Of a stretch of 41,759 nucleotides of DNA, positions 25,339 to 33,089 are shown piece after piece. The stretch is from JAVJSD01 sp040219575 (GTDB lineage: Bacteria > Planctomycetota > Planctomycetia > Pirellulales > Pirellulaceae): contig JAVJSD010000150.1 of NCBI GenBank assembly GCA_040219575.1, positions 1 through 41,759 on the forward strand, given 5' to 3'. The notes below the pieces were generated by a model. It did no database searches, was not told where the DNA came from, and worked only from the letters and a program-made list of their open reading frames with translations. The position numbers were made by a program, and so were the translations under genes. The stretch's first letter is position 1. The number at the start of each line of letters is the position of its first letter.

Positions 25339-26882
25339 GTCACCAACTGGAACCTTGCGAAGATAGGCGACTGCGTCTGCTGCTGACCGCGGCGGAAGAC
25401 AGCACAGAGTACAAAACGGCCGCCACGCACGTGGAGTCTTGTCTGAACTGCCAAACGCGACTCGGCGCCTTGGCCGCCGACGTGCAGGAGTGGTCGGAAG
25501 CGCGTGAACTGCTGACAACCAATGGCGACGACCTGCAGATTGAGCAGGAGTTGCGAGACCGCCCAAGGCGCCTCAGTGAAGACGACCGCACCAGCGACGA
25601 CGACCGCTCGGCCGCCTTCAACAGCGCGGTCGTCCGCCAACTCCTGTCGCCGCCTTCGCATCCGGAAATGTTGGGACGGTTGGGGCGCTACGAAATCGAA
25701 CGCCTGATCGGCGCCGGCGGCATGGGCGTCGTCTTCAAGGGCTTCGACACCGAACTGAACCGGCCCGTGGCGATCAAGGCGCTCGCGCCGCACCTGGCCG
25801 GCAGCGGCGCGGCCCGACAGCGGTTCGCCCGGGAGGCGCGGGCCGCCGCGGCGATCGTGCACGAACACGTGGTGGCGATCCACGACGTCGAGTCGGAGCA
25901 GGATCCGCCGTTTCTGGTGATGCAATACGTGGCGGGGCACTCGCTGCAGGCGCGGATCGACCGCGACGGCCCGCTTTCCATCTGCGAGATCCTACGCATC
26001 GCGCGACAGACCGCGTCGGCGCTGGCCGCCGCGCACGAGCAGGGACTGGTGCATCGCGACGTCAAACCCGCCAACATCCTGTTGGAGCACCAGGTGGATC
26101 GGGCGCTGCTGACCGATTTCGGACTGGCCCGCGCCAGCGACGACGCCAGCCTGACCCGCAGCGGCCACCTGCCGGGCACGCCGCACTACATGTCGCCCGA
26201 GCAAGCCCGCGGTGAAGCGGTCGATCCTCGCAGCGACCTGTTCAGCCTGGGGAGCGTGCTGTACGCGATGTGCGCGGGACGCCCGCCGTTTCGCGCCGAG
26301 AGCAGCCTCGGCGTGCTGCGTCGGATCACCGACAGCGAGCCGCGGCCGTTGCGGGAGATCAACCCGCAGGTCCCGACGTGGCTGTGCCGACTGGTCGAAA
26401 AGCTGCACGCCAAGCACCCGGGCGACCGCTTTCAGAGCGCCTCGCAGGTCGCCGAACTGTTGCAATGCTGCCTGGCGCACGTCCAGCACCCGGAGTCGCA
26501 CGCACTTCCCGAGTCCCTGCTTGAGAGCGGCGATCGCGACCACGCCGCCAAAGCAAGAACGCGCGTGACGAGTTTCGCCGTGATCGCCTCCACGCTCGTG
26601 CTGACGGGCCTTGGCGCCTTGGCGGTGTTCTTGCCTCGCTGGCATTCAAGTCCAGCGGACGACCACAACGCCGGACCGTCGCCGAGGACCGTGCAATCCG
26701 AATCTTCGACAAGCGGCGCGTCGGTGGTCGAGACGCCCGCGCCGCCCGCCGCCGACGTCTCGACGCAATGGGACGACGAGGTGGACGCCGCGCTCGACCG
26801 CGTCGAGGAATCGATCCAGCAACTCGACGGCGAATCCCGTCAGCTCTTCGATGTTTCTTCTCGCAACTCGATCGAACCGTGA
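25335..26882 (+). CDS. Transmembrane Ser/Thr kinase with N-terminal zinc anti-sigma motif
   Basis: 515 aa. Residues 32-39 carry H-x3-C-x2-C (His32, Cys36, Cys39), the signature of zinc-binding anti-sigma domains. The kinase domain runs about 117-380: GAGGMG loop (125-130), Lys147 in VAIKALAP, HRDVKPANIL (239-248, Asp241), DFG (260-262), SPE (286-288). One membrane helix (411-432) is followed by a Pro/Ser-rich acidic extracytoplasmic tail of about 80 residues. The topology is a cytosolic sensor-transmitter with a short outside stub, likely contacting the sigma factor encoded just upstream. Planctomycete ECF factors genetically linked to such kinases are known as a class. I infer that the sigma factor is held by the zinc domain and released or modified by phosphorylation. 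Confidence 0.88.
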   Translation: MSHQLEPCEDRRLRLLLTAAEDSTEYKTAATHVESCLNCQTRLGALAADVQEWSEARELLTTNGDDLQIEQELRDRPRRLSEDDRTSDDDRSAAFNSAVVRQLLSPPSHPEMLGRLGRYEIERLIGAGGMGVVFKGFDTELNRPVAIKALAPHLAGSGAARQRFAREARAAAAIVHEHVVAIHDVESEQDPPFLVMQYVAGHSLQARIDRDGPLSICEILRIARQTASALAAAHEQGLVHRDVKPANILLEHQVDRALLTDFGLARASDDASLTRSGHLPGTPHYMSPEQARGEAVDPRSDLFSLGSVLYAMCAGRPPFRAESSLGVLRRITDSEPRPLREINPQVPTWLCRLVEKLHAKHPGDRFQSASQVAELLQCCLAHVQHPESHALPESLLESGDRDHAAKARTRVTSFAVIASTLVLTGLGALAVFLPRWHSSPADDHNAGPSPRTVQSESSTSGASVVETPAPPAADVSTQWDDEVDAALDRVEESIQQLDGESRQLFDVSSRNSIEP

Positions 26883-26900
26883 ATCCGAAAGGAAAGCGTC

Positions 26901-28976
26901 ATGACTCGATGCTCGACAGCCTGCCTGGCTTCGCTCTTGTGGTTGACGTCGCTGATCGCGCCCTCGCCCCTTTGGACCGAGGATGCTTCGACCGGCGAAC
27001 CGGCCGCTACGGCCGACGCAGCGCGCCGCGCCATCGCGGGCAAGTGGACGCTCAATTCTTTCGAACAGGACGGCGCGGTGCGGAAGCGGGAGGACAACCC
27101 GAAGCTCTTCGACGCCTACAGCGAATTGCAGTTCGACGGCGAATTTCTCCGCTGGCCGAAGCACAAGGATCGTTCGCGCTGGCCGTGCGCGCTCGATCCG
27201 ACGACGGATCCGATGCGGATGACGCTCTCCCTTCCCGACAACCACGTTCGCGCCATTTTCCGGTACGACACGGCCTCCGCGGCGCCGTCGCAGTTGACCA
27301 TCCAGTTGCCTGAACAGGCCGGTGCGTACCCCACAGGATTCGATACACGCAACGCCTCCGACCTGAAGCTGAACTACTTCCGCGATGAGAAGGACCCGGT
27401 TTGGCTGAAGGCGATCGTCGCCAGCATCCGCGATCATGCGCGACAGATTCTTCAGCAGGAAGGAGAAGCCCAACAGCGACTGGGACGCCGATTGCTCGAA
27501 ATGGCCGATTCGATGGCGATTGAACAGGAATTTCGTGAGAAGGCCGCCTCGCTGACTGAGCAGGCGGAGGCGCTGCGCGGAGAGGGCGAGGCCGCGCGGG
27601 CTCGGGAGGCGGAGCGGGAGGCCAAACTGGCCCTGCATCGCGCCGAGGAGGAATTCGCCTTGCGGCAGGTCCGGCAACGTCTCCAGGAGGAGGAAGACCG
27701 GATGCGGGAGAAGGTGAGGTCGTTGAGCGAGAGGGCCGCGGCGCTGAGGAGGGACGGCTCGTTTGACGAAGCCGAGCAGGTCGAATTGGAGTTGCGGAGG
27801 ATGTTGCTCGACCGCGATCCGCAGCTCGCACGCGTCAACGAGCTCAAACGCCTCGCCGCCGACGCCCGCTTCGAAGGCGAACATCCCGAGGCCGACGAGT
27901 TCGACCGTCAGGCCGACGCGCTGCTCGAAGGGCTCCGCAAACGCTACCACGACGGCGCGAACGACGACCGGTTGTTTCTGGATAAGCTGGTTGCTTCGAT
28001 GGGCGCCGCGGGGGAAGTCGAAAACTCCATCGAGGAATCCGAGATTCGCATTTTTCGGCTGCAGCACATCTCCTCGGGCGAGGCGCTGGAGATTCTCAAC
28101 CAATTGGATATTCCCTCCCCCGGCATGACGCTTGTCAATGTCCACGAGCAGAACTCGTTGATCGCCAAGGGGCGGCCGGGCAGTTCGGCCCATATCGAGG
28201 CGCTGCTGCTACGACTCGACGAGGCGAACACCGACGCGCCGGCGCCGACGACGGCGCCGACGAAAGCCAGCGTTGCGGCGCGCTCGGCGGAATACGAAGC
28301 CATGCGGAAGCGAGCCGCCGACATGGCGCAGCAGTGGCGCCGTGAGAAGGCCAAGGCGAATCCCTCCGCGGCGCGGCTCCGAGATCTGGCCGGAAGCGTC
28401 AAACGCGACGTGCAAGACGCCTTCCAACTGCGTCAACAGATGCATCGAGACCGCATCGACGCGGCGCGCCGCGAACTCGGCCGCATCGAGCAAAACGTAC
28501 GGCGGCGCGACGCGCTGGCCGAGGAGATCGTGCTGCGGCGAGTGCGGGAATTGCTCGATCCCGAGTCGCGCTGGTTGGGCCCCGGGCAGACACTCAAGGT
28601 GGTTCCCGCGGCGAAGCCCGTCACCGGGTTGGTCGTCGCCGTCGATCCCGAACGCGCCCTCCTGCAGCTATCGGTCGGGGGCGACGACGGAGTTCGCCGA
28701 GGAATGAGGCTGGAAGTGCATCGCGATGGCACGTATGTCGGGCGCGTTGAAGTGGTCGAGCTCGCCGCCGATCGGTCCGTCGCACGACTCCTCGAAGGCA
28801 CGGATGCCGCGCCGGTGAAAGCGGGAGACCGTGTCGCGACACGGTTCGAAGCGACCGGCCCGGACGACGAGGAGGCATTGGCCGGCGGCGAGGGATTCGG
28901 TGGCCGCGAGGGATTCGATGGCGGCGATCGGGGGCGTCGCAGCGTTGGTGACGACGCGATTGGATCCGGGCGTTGA
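26901..28976 (+). CDS. Secreted coiled-coil protein with NolW-like and FlgT-C-like modules
   Basis: 691 aa, third gene of the sigma-kinase operon, 18 bases after the kinase stop with AAAGGAAAG before the ATG. Signal peptide (CLASLLWLTSLIAPSPLW). Residues 45-150 resemble the planctomycete TIGR03067-type small beta domain (IAGKWTLNSFEQDG). A long charged coiled coil follows (170-345). About 380-443, RIFRLQHISSGEALEILNQL, then VNVHEQNSLIAKG and IEALLLRLD fit the NolW/secretin N domain. A second coiled coil (455-545) leads to about 567-648 (GLVVAVDPERALLQLSVGGD DGVRRGMRLEVHRDG) like the FlgT C-terminal or MreC-type beta barrel. The tail is Gly/Asp-rich. I infer an envelope-associated partner of the kinase's outside tail. 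Confidence 0.75.
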   Translation: MTRCSTACLASLLWLTSLIAPSPLWTEDASTGEPAATADAARRAIAGKWTLNSFEQDGAVRKREDNPKLFDAYSELQFDGEFLRWPKHKDRSRWPCALDPTTDPMRMTLSLPDNHVRAIFRYDTASAAPSQLTIQLPEQAGAYPTGFDTRNASDLKLNYFRDEKDPVWLKAIVASIRDHARQILQQEGEAQQRLGRRLLEMADSMAIEQEFREKAASLTEQAEALRGEGEAARAREAEREAKLALHRAEEEFALRQVRQRLQEEEDRMREKVRSLSERAAALRRDGSFDEAEQVELELRRMLLDRDPQLARVNELKRLAADARFEGEHPEADEFDRQADALLEGLRKRYHDGANDDRLFLDKLVASMGAAGEVENSIEESEIRIFRLQHISSGEALEILNQLDIPSPGMTLVNVHEQNSLIAKGRPGSSAHIEALLLRLDEANTDAPAPTTAPTKASVAARSAEYEAMRKRAADMAQQWRREKAKANPSAARLRDLAGSVKRDVQDAFQLRQQMHRDRIDAARRELGRIEQNVRRRDALAEEIVLRRVRELLDPESRWLGPGQTLKVVPAAKPVTGLVVAVDPERALLQLSVGGDDGVRRGMRLEVHRDGTYVGRVEVVELAADRSVARLLEGTDAAPVKAGDRVATRFEATGPDDEEALAGGEGFGGREGFDGGDRGRRSVGDDAIGSGR

Positions 28977-29242
28977 CGCCCTGGTCGAGGCAAGACTTCG
29001 CGGACACGTCCTCGGCATCCTGCGCGTAGGGATTCGGCGCGACGAAGGTCTCGACAGCGACAGCGACGAATAGCCGCTCGCCGACGATCGCATACTCGCA
29101 ACGAACCGCGCGACGCTTTGTAGCGATCGGGGGGATCAGTCGGGAGGAGATATCCCTGCTTCCTTCGTCAGATCGCCTCGTGCGCTCTATGCTCTGGAAG
29201 AGCCGTTCCCGCCACATGCGCCCGCGAAGGAGCTTCAAGCCC

Positions 29243-30136
29243 ATGCGTACTCGTCGACATACCATCCCGCATACCATCTCTCACGGCGTCATCGCCCTGC
29301 TGGCGGTTTCGACCGCTTTGCTTGTCGGTTCCGCGTCCCTTGCCGAAGAGAATCGCGAATCGGTTCGTGTGTTGTTCGTGGGCAACAGCTTCACGGCCGC
29401 CAACGGCCTCGACACGATGGTGAAGAACCTCATCGAGGCGACGCACCCCGGCTGGCAAGTGGAAACCGAGCATGTTTCGCCCGGTGGATACCAACTGGCC
29501 GACCACCTGCGGGACAGCGAAACGCCGGGAACGGTGATGAACCGCCATTTCCATGCCCCGGGCGCGCATTGGGATGTCGTGGTATTGCAGGCGCAGAGCC
29601 AAACCCCCGCGTTGGCGACGTCCAGTCGCGACCGGCAAAAACTGCTCGAGGCGGCGCCGCAACTCGCTCGCAAAGCCCGCCAGACCGGCGCCACCGTGCT
29701 GTACTTCATGACCTGGGGCTTCCCCGACGGCGATCCCACCAACCTGAAGTGGTATCCCGACTACGGCACGCTGCAAAAGCGACTCGCCGCGGCCTACGAC
29801 GAGATGGCCGAGAAATCGGCGCCCGCGTACGTGGCGCCGGTCGGCCTGGCGTTCGAGTTCGTCTACGAGGATCTCTGGAAGCGACAGCACAACCCGCTCG
29901 CCAAGGGCTCCCGATTTCGGCAGCTCTACGGTCCCGACAGCAAGCACCCCAGCCTGGCGGGCTCGTACCTGGCGGCGGCGGTGATCACCGCCTCGATCGG
30001 CGGCCAGAAGGTCAGCGACAGCGACTACACGCCCCGCGGCCTCGATCCGGAACTGGCCGCCTATCTCCGCGGCGTCGCCGACCGCGTGGTCTTCGGCGAG
30101 GTGTATCGCCAGCGTCGATACCCTTGGCGCAGCTGA
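29243..30136 (+). CDS. Secreted SGNH-type hydrolase (DUF4886-like)
   Basis: 297 aa from the ATG at 29243 with AAGGAG ten bases upstream. Signal peptide (HGVIALLAVSTALLVGSASL). VRVLFVGNSFTAANGLDTMV carries the block I nucleophile Ser (Ser49 in GNSFT). DVVVLQAQSQT fits the later block, and PDSKHPSLAGS gives the catalytic Asp232-x2-His235 pair. The family cleaves ester groups, often acetyl on polysaccharides; the DUF4886 branch is mostly uncharacterised. Upstream Met codons at 29180 and 29216 only add Arg-rich residues. It follows the sigma-kinase operon by about 265 bases and is probably a separate unit. Confidence 0.85.
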   Translation: MRTRRHTIPHTISHGVIALLAVSTALLVGSASLAEENRESVRVLFVGNSFTAANGLDTMVKNLIEATHPGWQVETEHVSPGGYQLADHLRDSETPGTVMNRHFHAPGAHWDVVVLQAQSQTPALATSSRDRQKLLEAAPQLARKARQTGATVLYFMTWGFPDGDPTNLKWYPDYGTLQKRLAAAYDEMAEKSAPAYVAPVGLAFEFVYEDLWKRQHNPLAKGSRFRQLYGPDSKHPSLAGSYLAAAVITASIGGQKVSDSDYTPRGLDPELAAYLRGVADRVVFGEVYRQRRYPWRS

Positions 30137-30237
30137 GCAAGATCGCGCGAAGCGGAGACGAACGCCCGCGAGTGGACGTTCCCGCAAGGCGGTCCGGTAA
30201 GACCGGATCGTTCGTCATCACCGTTCGCGGCGTCCGG

Positions 30238-30261
30238 ATGTCGGGGGGTATGTCGGGGGGT
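30238..30261. repeat. 12-bp tandem duplication
   Basis: ATGTCGGGGGGT occurs twice in direct tandem (30238-30249, 30250-30261), just outside the left arm of the inverted repeat. G-rich, and may be slippage-derived. Confidence 0.6.
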
Positions 30262-30273
30262 ATTTCCGTAGCA

Positions 30274-30425
30274 TGGCCGCCCCCGGCCGTGAAGGAGCGA
30301 TGCACCAAGCCGCTCGCTCTTTCCGAAGGCCCGCGTGGGCGAGGGCGACGTCTCCCTGCCTGCGAATCGAAGCAATCGCCGACGCTCCCGTTGATGGACC
30401 GCCGATTCACGGCCGGGGGCGGCCA
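30274..30425. repeat. Inverted-repeat-bounded element (MITE-like)
   Basis: The right arm TTCACGGCCGGGGGCGGCCA (30406-30425) is a perfect 20-base inverted copy of 30274-30293. The arms enclose 112 bases with no open frame of interest. Outside the arms the match continues imperfectly (GTAGCA left; AGCTACATGCT right), so the true ends may be a few bases farther out. A 152-base size and long terminal repeats suggest a miniature element, but no target duplication is evident. Confidence 0.55.
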
Positions 30426-30769
30426 AGCTACATGCTTCGCTGTCGCCCGCCTTGCCGAAGTCGGGCCCGCCATGGCCCGCCCTGGCCCGCGACGCACCCT
30501 CTGGCGGGTAGGCGATTCTCGAGCGCGCTCGGCGCAAGCCGTGCAGCCGCTAGGGGTCTCTCGATCCGAAAAGGGCGCGAATCCGCGCCAGGCGGCGGAA
30601 TCGTCGGCGTCCCGTTCTGCGGCGATTTGCCGTATCCCCTCCTGCAACCTAGGTTTTCAACAGGAACCGTCCCGGCGAACGCCCCGGCGCCGCCGTCTGA
30701 CATATTCACCACCCGCGAGCGACGTCGACTCCCTCGTCGCCACCGCGCCCACGCCGCGCAAAGCCGTCT

Positions 30770-33079
30770 ATGGAACCGTCGGTCAGTCCCAGCAACGCTC
30801 CGACTCCCCAGGCGCATACGTCGTCTCCAGACGCCGCCGCGCACAAGCTGACGGCCCTGACCTCGCTGTTGGAGAATCTCGACGAGGCGCCGCGCGCCGA
30901 GGCGGCGCCGCGTTCCCGCTCGGAGCACAGCCACCAGAACCAACTGGTGCAGGTGCGTCTGGGCGTGGCCAGCAGCCTGTTCTCCGCGCTGCGGGCCAAG
31001 CATCCGCCGACCGCCGCCCATTGCCTTCGCGTGGCGCTGGGATGCTCGTCGTGGGTGCTGAACATGGAAGTTCCCGACGAGACGCGAGACGAAATCGAGG
31101 TCGCCGCGCTGCTGCACGATATCGGCAAGATCGGCGTACCGGACCGCATCCTCAGCAAACCCAGCAAGCTGACCGCCGACGAGGCGGCCGAGATCGAGGC
31201 CCATCGACAAAGGGGAATCGAGATTCTTCAGGCGTGCAGCGCTTCGCCTGAGATTCTCGACATCGTACGATTCGCCACCGCCTGGTACGACGGCGGCCGC
31301 AAGAGTTTCGACCGCCGCGGCGACCAGCTCCCGCTGGGCGCCCGCATGCTGGCCATCATGGACGCCTTCGATTCGATGACCACCGACCACGTCTGGCGTC
31401 GCGCCATGTCGCGCGAGCGGGCCGTGGCCGAGTTGTTCGAGTGCGCGGGCGCGCAGTTCGATCCGCATCTGACCAAGCAATTCTGTTCGCTGTTGAGCGC
31501 CGACCAGGTCAAGTTCAGCGCGTCGGTGGCGCAGCGCTGGTTGTACGAACTGCATCCCGAGGCTTCCAACGCCCTGTGGTGTCTGGGCAAGCTGCAACGG
31601 GACGCCGGTCCGGTGGTGGACTCGATGGACTACGTGTTCCAGCAACGCCTGCTCGACGGGATGCAGGACGCCGTCGTGTTCGTCGACCGCGATCTGAAGG
31701 TGTTCTATTGGAATCGCGCGGCGGAGCGATTGACGGGCATTACGGCCGTCAGCGTTCAGCATCGTCATTGGTCGCCGGCGCTCGTTCAGATGTGCGACGA
31801 GCGAAACGAAATCACCACCGAGGAGCTGTGCCCCGTGCGGCAGGCGGTGGCCAGCGGCGCGCAGGAAGTGCAGCGGATGCTGATCGTGGGCCGCGACGGA
31901 AACGTCGTCTCGGTCGACGTGCAGGTCACGCCGGTGCTGGGCCGCGACGGCACGATGCAGGGGGCCGCCATGGTCCTGCACGACGCCTCGTCGCAAATCA
32001 CCCTCGAGGAGCGCGTGCAGTCGCTGCACGAGCGCGCCACCCGCGACCCGCTCACGTCCGTCGCCAACCGGGCCGAATTCGACCGCGTGCACGTGCAGTT
32101 CGTCGAGACCCACCTCGACCGCGGCTTGCCCTGCAGCCTGATCATCTGCGACATCGACTTCTTCAAACGCATCAACGACAACTACGGGCACCAGGCCGGC
32201 GACGAGGCGCTCATCACCTTCGCGGCCCTGTTGCGCCGCAGCCACCGGCCGGGCGATCTCGTGGCCAGGTACGGCGGCGAAGAGTTCGTCATGCTCTGCG
32301 CCGACTGCGACAACGCCACCGCCACGGCGCGGGCCGAGGAGATCCGCCGCGAACTGGCCGAACTGCCGCATTCGTCGCTGGGCGGCAAATGCATCACCGC
32401 CAGCTTCGGCGTCACCGAAATCCAGGACGGCGACACGCCGGAAACCATGCTCCGCCGCGCCGACCGGGCGCTGCTGCAAGCCAAGGACCTGGGACGCAAC
32501 ACGGTGGTGCAACTCGGCTCGGGCATCTCCGGCGACGGGAAGGCGAAGAAGTCGGCCGGGTGGTTCTCGTGGTTCCAACGGACGCCTCCCGATCAACTGC
32601 TCGAGCGGCAATTGACGACGGCGGTGCCGCTGAAAGTGGCCGTCGAGAAGCTGCGCGGTTTCGTGGCCGATCATCACGCGGAGATCGCCTCCATCGAGGA
32701 GGACCACATCGTCCTCATGATCGACGGGCAATACACCCCGCTGCTGCGCCGCGTTCAAGACCGGCCGGTGCCGTTCCGCATCGAACTGTGTTTCACGGAG
32801 AAGCAGTTCGAGAAGCAGGGGCAGGAAGGCAACGGACATCTGCGAACCGTGATCGACGTGGCCATCCGGCCGCAACGCAATCGCGACCGCCGCCGACGCG
32901 ACGTGCTGGAACGCGCGCGGAAGCTGATCTCCAGCCTCAAATCGTATTTGATGGCGCAGGACCACGCGGGCGCGGCGGTCCGGGGAGAGGAAGAACCGTC
33001 GGGGGTTATCGAGAAGGCGTGCAGCATGTTCGCGCCGCTGTTGGGTGGGGGACGCCCGAAGCACGACGACGACCGGTGA
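30770..33079 (+). CDS. Degenerate HD-GYP / PAS / GGDEF signalling protein
   Basis: 769 aa, cytosolic. Residues about 60-260 follow the HD-GYP fold: HDIGKIGVPD (116-125), HRQRG (145-149), LGARMLAIMDAFDSMTTDHV (189-208). The HHE..W.G.GYP signature is altered to FATAWYDGGRKSF (168-180), so the GYP and two His ligands are missing and c-di-GMP hydrolysis is doubtful. A PAS domain (about 295-400: VVFVDRDLKVFYWNRAAERL) precedes a GGDEF domain with active-site GGEEF (502-506) and an intact I-site RPGD (493-496). It should therefore make c-di-GMP from two GTP with product inhibition. A 200-residue C-terminal region (ADHHAEIASIEEDHIVLMID) is unassigned. The next gene, a flagellin-like protein, starts 10 bases later. 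Confidence 0.87.
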   Translation: MEPSVSPSNAPTPQAHTSSPDAAAHKLTALTSLLENLDEAPRAEAAPRSRSEHSHQNQLVQVRLGVASSLFSALRAKHPPTAAHCLRVALGCSSWVLNMEVPDETRDEIEVAALLHDIGKIGVPDRILSKPSKLTADEAAEIEAHRQRGIEILQACSASPEILDIVRFATAWYDGGRKSFDRRGDQLPLGARMLAIMDAFDSMTTDHVWRRAMSRERAVAELFECAGAQFDPHLTKQFCSLLSADQVKFSASVAQRWLYELHPEASNALWCLGKLQRDAGPVVDSMDYVFQQRLLDGMQDAVVFVDRDLKVFYWNRAAERLTGITAVSVQHRHWSPALVQMCDERNEITTEELCPVRQAVASGAQEVQRMLIVGRDGNVVSVDVQVTPVLGRDGTMQGAAMVLHDASSQITLEERVQSLHERATRDPLTSVANRAEFDRVHVQFVETHLDRGLPCSLIICDIDFFKRINDNYGHQAGDEALITFAALLRRSHRPGDLVARYGGEEFVMLCADCDNATATARAEEIRRELAELPHSSLGGKCITASFGVTEIQDGDTPETMLRRADRALLQAKDLGRNTVVQLGSGISGDGKAKKSAGWFSWFQRTPPDQLLERQLTTAVPLKVAVEKLRGFVADHHAEIASIEEDHIVLMIDGQYTPLLRRVQDRPVPFRIELCFTEKQFEKQGQEGNGHLRTVIDVAIRPQRNRDRRRRDVLERARKLISSLKSYLMAQDHAGAAVRGEEEPSGVIEKACSMFAPLLGGGRPKHDDDR

Positions 33080-33089
33080 GGAGCAGGAC

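Larger units (their letters stand above)
30137..30769. other. Intergenic region with inverted and tandem repeats
   Basis: 633 bases without a convincing gene. It contains a 12-base tandem duplication (30238-30261), a 20-base perfect inverted repeat (30274-30425, listed separately) and a short perfect hairpin TCCGGT-AAG-ACCGGA (about 30193-30207). Long open frames here are Arg/Pro/Ala-rich products of GC bias. The 5' leader of the GGDEF gene starts here. Confidence 0.5.

Noticed and set aside
28831..29073. 80-aa plus-strand open frame overlapping the end of the NolW-like protein gene
   Set aside because: Overlaps the real gene in another frame; Arg-rich start and no ribosome-binding site. The end (VDALVEARLRGHVLGILRVG) is tempting as a frameshifted tail, but nothing else supports it.
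30012..30647. 211-aa minus-strand frame in the gap after the SGNH hydrolase
   Set aside because: Antisense to the SGNH gene at one end, runs through the inverted repeat, and has Arg/Pro/Ala-rich composition typical of GC-biased non-coding frames.
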